Source: Litorivita sp040371945
Lineage (GTDB): Bacteria; Pseudomonadota; Alphaproteobacteria; Rhodobacterales; Rhodobacteraceae
Direction: 5' to 3'
DNA length: 64,000 bases
Assembly: GCF_040371945.1 (NCBI RefSeq)
Contig: NZ_BAABWS010000001.1
Location: forward strand, 1,860,001 to 1,924,000
The notes under the pieces were generated by a model. That model saw only the letters and a list, made by a program, of their open reading frames with translations, ran no database searches and was not told the origin of the DNA. Made by a program: the position numbers and the translations under genes. Each line of letters begins with the position of its first letter. Within the stretch, counting starts at the first letter, position 1. Below are positions 60,559 through 64,000 of this stretch, one piece after another.

Positions 60559-61422
60559 ATGAAAAAGATTCTCTTCGCAACAACCGCACTCGTTGCGACT
60601 GCTGGTGTTGCTTCCGCTGACGTGTCGTTCTCCGGCATTGCAGCCTTCGGCGCATTGAAATCCGCTGGCACTTCGAACTTCGAAATCATCAGCCACGTTG
60701 ATCTCTATGCAACAGGCACCGCAGAAACCGACACCGGTCTGTCGTTCTCGGCAACTGTTGAAATGGAAAACCTGAACGCCACTGGCGCAGCTAAAGGCGC
60801 AGGCGCAATCACCGCCACCGTCATCGGCATGAAAGCTGGCAACGTTTCCGTTCAGTACGGCAACACCGACGGCGCGCTCGACAAAAACACCACCGAAGCT
60901 TACCGCGTTTATCCTGGTATCGCCTTCGAAGGTTGGGGCGGTCGTGTAGACAACAAAGACGACGGTTCGATCCTTCGTTTGGACTACGCAATGGACGCAC
61001 TGCGCGTGTCGTTGTCCTATGCTGACGTAGACGAAGCAGCCGGCATCGGCTTCTCGTACAAAGCTGACCTCGGCGGCACCTCGATCGACGTTGGCCTCGG
61101 CTACGAAGACGGCAACCAAGGCGACCTCGCAGCGATCACTTTGGGCGCACAATTCGGTGCCTTCGGTGCACGTTTGGGTTACTGGAACGGTTCGGAAGAC
61201 AATGCTGACCAAATCGACCTGTCGGTTCAGTACAAAGCTAACGACCTGACCATCTGGGCCGATTACCTGATGAACAAAACCGCAAGCTCCGACAACTACA
61301 CCATCGGCGCACAGTACTCGCTCGGTGGCGGCGCTTCGGTCTTCGCTCAAGTTGGTACCCGCGACACCGCGGCTGCAATCGAGCAAGACTTCGCTTCGTT
61401 CGGCGTGATCTTCGGCTTCTAA
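60559..61422 (+). CDS. Outer-membrane porin (Rhodobacter type)
   Basis: A 287-residue 16-stranded porin-like barrel. A signal peptide covers residues 1-20 (MKKILFATTALVATAGVASA, cleavage before DVSFSG). Repeated amphipathic strands follow and the C-terminus ends in Phe (GVIFGF), as outer-membrane proteins do. Codon use is dominated by a few preferred codons (for example GGC, GCA, GAC), a sign of high expression. GAGGGA precedes the ATG. A strong terminator with a UUCG loop follows. Confidence 0.92.
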   Translation: MKKILFATTALVATAGVASADVSFSGIAAFGALKSAGTSNFEIISHVDLYATGTAETDTGLSFSATVEMENLNATGAAKGAGAITATVIGMKAGNVSVQYGNTDGALDKNTTEAYRVYPGIAFEGWGGRVDNKDDGSILRLDYAMDALRVSLSYADVDEAAGIGFSYKADLGGTSIDVGLGYEDGNQGDLAAITLGAQFGAFGARLGYWNGSEDNADQIDLSVQYKANDLTIWADYLMNKTASSDNYTIGAQYSLGGGASVFAQVGTRDTAAAIEQDFASFGVIFGF

Positions 61423-61451
61423 TTCCAACTCGGAATTACAGTCTAAAGAGA

Positions 61452-61482
61452 GGGCAGGTCTTCGGACCTGCCCTTTTCTTTT
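61452..61482 (+). terminator. Porin terminator with UUCG tetraloop
   Basis: A perfect 9 bp stem, GGGCAGGTC (61452-61460) with GACCTGCCC (61465-61473), closed by TTCG, followed by TTTTCTTTTT. UUCG loops are unusually stable, in line with the high expression of the gene. Confidence 0.93.
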
Positions 61483-61537
61483 TGTCCGATCTGGTGTTCT
61501 TTGCCCGCAAATGCCCCCCACGGATCGGAGCCGCCCC

Positions 61538-62200
61538 ATGTCCCTTGCCGATATCACATCCCGCATCGCCAAAGCCGAAGCCAATGCAGGCCGCGCGGCC
61601 CGATCGGTGCAATTGATTGCCGTCTCGAAGGTGCAACCAAACGCCCGCGTGCAAGCGGTTCTCGACGAGGGCCACCGCCTTTTTGGCGAAAACAAGGTGC
61701 AAGAAGCCGCAGGCAAATGGCCCGCCTTCCGGCAGGACTATGACAGCACGTTCGTCCACCTGATCGGCCCGCTGCAAACCAATAAGGCGCGGCAGGCCTT
61801 TGGTCTTTTCGACGCGATCCATACCCTTGACCGACCAAAACTGGCCAATACCCTCGCGCGGCTCGCGCAAGAGGAAGGCCATTGCCCCGACCTGTTCATC
61901 CAAGTGAACACCGGAGAAGAGCCGCAAAAGGCCGGTATTGCCCCGCGCGAGGCCGATGCGTTTGTGGCGCAATGCCGCGCGCTGGACCTTCCGGTCAAAG
62001 GCCTCATGTGCATCCCGCCGGTAGAGGAAGAACCCAGCCTGCATTTCGCACTTCTGGCCAAGATTGCTGCACGCAACGGTCTTGAGGGCTTGTCGATGGG
62101 GATGAGCGGCGATTTCGAGCGCGCGATTGCCCTCGGCGCGACCCATGTGCGGGTCGGATCGGCGGTCTTTGGCGAGCGTATTCCGCCAGCCTCGGCCTAA
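61538..62200 (+). CDS. YggS/PLPBP-family pyridoxal phosphate homeostasis protein
   Basis: A 220-residue PLP-binding protein. The PLP lysine is in LIAVSKVQPNARV; FGENKVQEAAGKW, HLIGPLQTNKARQAF and LSMGMSGDFERAIALGATHVRVGSAVFG are the family blocks. It controls free PLP and amino-acid balance. The ATG at 61538 has GGAG upstream; the frame is open 9 codons earlier. It is convergent with the L,D-transpeptidase gene (4 bp overlap). Confidence 0.92.
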   Translation: MSLADITSRIAKAEANAGRAARSVQLIAVSKVQPNARVQAVLDEGHRLFGENKVQEAAGKWPAFRQDYDSTFVHLIGPLQTNKARQAFGLFDAIHTLDRPKLANTLARLAQEEGHCPDLFIQVNTGEEPQKAGIAPREADAFVAQCRALDLPVKGLMCIPPVEEEPSLHFALLAKIAARNGLEGLSMGMSGDFERAIALGATHVRVGSAVFGERIPPASA

Positions 62201-62700
62201 TCCACGATCACCCGTGTGCCTGGCGCGACCTGCGCCGCAACGCTGCGCAAATCGACGCGCGACAGGGCGATGCAGCCCTCGGTTGGATACCCACGCCGCC
62301 GCCATTGGTGGATAAAGATCGCAGAGCCGCGATAGGGTGCGGCAGGCGCATAGTTCCAGTCAAGCACCAGCACCAGATCATAAAGCGGATCAGCGCGGCG
62401 CAGCGCCTCGTGGCTGGCCGCATAGGGCGCGCGCACATGGCTGTTATAGTCGGCCTCGCTTGGGGCATCGGACCACAGATCGCGCGGACCGATAGGCAGG
62501 GCCCAAGGCGCGGGACGGGTCATGCGGTCAGGGCGATAGAGCAGCGCCTCAACGTGGTGCACCCCGCGCGGCGTCGCCCCGTCACCCTCGCGTTTGTCAG
62601 ACCGGATGCCGCCTTTGCCAATCGCGCAAGGGTAATAGCGCCCGCCGCACCAAAGCCCGCGCGGGGTCAGGCGCAGATCACCGGCCCGCTGGAGCGTCAC
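62197..62700 (-). CDS. L,D-transpeptidase (YkuD) family protein
   Basis: A 167-residue YkuD-fold protein. The catalytic motif is FIHQWRRRGYPTEGCIALSR, with the nucleophile Cys. It lacks a signal peptide in this frame, unusual for a cell-wall enzyme, so export or a different role is uncertain; family members also act as carboxypeptidases. The start is GTG at 62700, overlapping the ribA stop. Confidence 0.8.
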   Translation of the reverse strand: MTLQRAGDLRLTPRGLWCGGRYYPCAIGKGGIRSDKREGDGATPRGVHHVEALLYRPDRMTRPAPWALPIGPRDLWSDAPSEADYNSHVRAPYAASHEALRRADPLYDLVLVLDWNYAPAAPYRGSAIFIHQWRRRGYPTEGCIALSRVDLRSVAAQVAPGTRVIVD

Positions 62701-63788
62701 AACAAATGCCCCGATTTCGCCGCTTTGGTCGCCAGATAGGCGCGGTTATGCGCGTTCTCGCCGACCTTCAATGGCACACGTTCGGCCACGCTGACCCCCG
62801 CTTTTTCCATCATCGCAATCTTGTTTGGATTGTTGGTCAACAGGCGCACGGCCGAAAATCCCATGCTCTTGAGAATCTCCGCCCCGAGCCGAAAATCGCG
62901 CTCGTCATCCTCGAACCCGAGGCGGTGGTTGGCCTCGACCGTGTCAAACCCTTGATCTTGCAAGGAATAAGCGCGCATTTTATTGGCCAATCCGATGCCG
63001 CGCCCCTCTTGATTAAGGTAAAGCAAAACGCCTGCACCCTCGGCGCCCATCTGCGCCAAAGCGCCGCGCAGTTGCGGGCCGCAATCGCATTTGAGCGACC
63101 CCATCAGATCGCCGGTGAAACAGGCCGAATGCAGCCGCGCCAAAACCGGCGTGTCCCGCGGCGGGTGGCCGATCTCGATGGCGTAATGCTCCTCGCCGCC
63201 ATCTTCGGGGCGAAACACATGCAATCGCCCCGCCTCGGAGGCCTCCATCGGCAGACGCGCCGATACGACCGGATGCAACTGCGAGGTTGCCGCAAGGATC
63301 GGCGCGGCGCGCGGGGCGTCGATGCGGGTGAGGTGGTGATCGGCGGCGAATTGCGCGCCGTTCGCCAGATCCAACACCACGGCGGCGGGCAATATGCGCG
63401 CGGTTTTTGCCAATGTGATCGCCATGCGGTGCAACGAGACATCGCCGCCGCGCGCGCAGCGGAACGGGCCTTTCATCGGCGTATTGAGATCATCCGCCGG
63501 ATCAGCCACCCCGCGCACCCATGTCAGCCGCGCGTCGGGCGGCAGCAACACGCGCGCCGTATCGCCGTCATAGGCCATGGCCTTGAGGGTCTCGGCCCGC
63601 CGCGAAGTGATCGCCAGAACCGGCGCACCGCCAAGGGCGCGCAAATCCGCCAGCCGCTGTGCATCCAATGTCTCGGCTGCCAGAACCAAAATCGAATGCC
63701 CCGCCCCGCACAGCACAACAGGCACCCCCATACGCAAATCTGCGCGGGCGCGGGCCAGAGTTTCGGTAATGTCGGGCGCAAAGCTCAT
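62697..63788 (-). CDS. ribA: GTP cyclohydrolase II with degenerate RibB-like N-terminus
   Basis: A 363-residue riboflavin-pathway enzyme. The C-terminal 200 residues have the zinc motif C-x10-C-x-C (ACFTGDLMGSLKCDCG) and EGRGIGLANK, then NHRLGFEDDERDFRLGAEIL and RLLTNNPNKI. The N-terminal 155 residues resemble dihydroxybutanone-phosphate synthase but lack its acidic catalytic motif, as in other alphaproteobacterial RibA proteins. It opens GTP to the first riboflavin intermediate and is coupled to the L,D-transpeptidase gene. Confidence 0.9.
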   Translation of the reverse strand: MSFAPDITETLARARADLRMGVPVVLCGAGHSILVLAAETLDAQRLADLRALGGAPVLAITSRRAETLKAMAYDGDTARVLLPPDARLTWVRGVADPADDLNTPMKGPFRCARGGDVSLHRMAITLAKTARILPAAVVLDLANGAQFAADHHLTRIDAPRAAPILAATSQLHPVVSARLPMEASEAGRLHVFRPEDGGEEHYAIEIGHPPRDTPVLARLHSACFTGDLMGSLKCDCGPQLRGALAQMGAEGAGVLLYLNQEGRGIGLANKMRAYSLQDQGFDTVEANHRLGFEDDERDFRLGAEILKSMGFSAVRLLTNNPNKIAMMEKAGVSVAERVPLKVGENAHNRAYLATKAAKSGHLL

Positions 63789-63962
63789 TGCAGATCCTTC
63801 ACGGATTGGGTCAACCTATCCCCTTCATGTAACCCCTGACGACATATATTGAAACAATGACGGCGGGTTTTACACGAGGCCGTGAGCGCAGTGCCACAAA
63901 TCTTGCCGTGGCACCATGGCCGCCTCACATGTTGTCGCAAGAACGTGAAAAGGAGGCCCGTC

Positions 63963-64000
63963 ATGGGACAACTCAAGAAAATTCTTCTGGTCGACGATGA
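63963..64000 (+). CDS. Response regulator receiver protein (start only)
   Basis: The window ends 38 bases into this gene. The N-terminus MGQLKKILLVDD is that of a receiver domain, with the acidic pair that binds Mg2+. AAAAGGAGG lies ahead of the ATG. Single-domain CheY-like or larger regulator cannot be told. Confidence 0.7.
   Translation, partial: MGQLKKILLVDD

Overview
The window is a 64 kb stretch of an alphaproteobacterial chromosome, almost certainly a member of the Rhodobacteraceae (Rhodobacterales). This rests on gene content and order: the cell-cycle methylase CcrM, a COQ9-family protein, DciA, the DUF3576 / leuS / lptE / holA block, the pmbA / cysQ / DUF4170 / waaA / lpxK block, a DUF2125 protein, RibA with an RibB-like N-terminus, and a Rhodobacter-type porin. 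Gene starts come from Shine-Dalgarno (SD) spacing and family length. No database search was run, so family names come from recognising motifs.

Layout: (1) 1-6019 is a polyamine module. A potFGHI ABC importer (minus strand, potI cut by the window edge) diverges from a GntR/FCD regulator, followed by a class III aminotransferase. (2) 6080-20808 is ordinary core and metabolic sequence: malonyl-CoA synthetase, hydrolases, a glutathione transferase, MscL, an Lrp-type regulator, a GMC oxidoreductase with a flavodoxin-like partner, ribosomal protein S21, COQ9, a quinone oxidoreductase, a DUF1045 protein, a LacI-family regulator and a chemoreceptor. (3) 21139-33346 is a 12.1 kb integrative mobilizable element in the 3' end of a tRNA-Arg(CCT) gene. 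A 47 bp identical att core lies at both ends. (4) 33368-63788 returns to core sequence: a membrane-tethered winged-helix protein, RNase HII, CcrM, an AlkB-type hydroxylase, MutY, DciA, a DsbA-like protein, CoA transferase, LpxK/WaaA, PmbA/CysQ, DUF2125, SDR/enoyl-CoA hydratase, MscS, HolA/LptE/LeuS, a glycosyltransferase, porin, YggS, an L,D-transpeptidase and RibA. A response-regulator gene begins at the right edge.

The element is the most interesting part. Its backbone is a replication initiator with palindromic iterons and an A+T-rich tract inside its own coding sequence (as in phage lambda gene O), then mobC, a relaxase, and two further mob genes nested in another frame of the relaxase gene, then (at the far end) an excisionase-like gene and a tyrosine integrase. 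There is no type IV secretion gene, so it should need a helper to transfer. The cargo is A+T-richer: a small unknown plus HEPN-like gene pair, a zinc-ribbon protein, and a five-gene minus-strand operon (XRE regulator, two-TM protein, HNH nuclease with an N-terminal reader-like domain, McrB with Mrr_N and EVE-like domains, McrC). This operon looks like a regulated modified-DNA restriction system.

Candidate regulatory signals include a repeated 20 bp motif upstream of both potF and the aminotransferase, three GANTC sites packed upstream of ccrM, and several intrinsic terminators.
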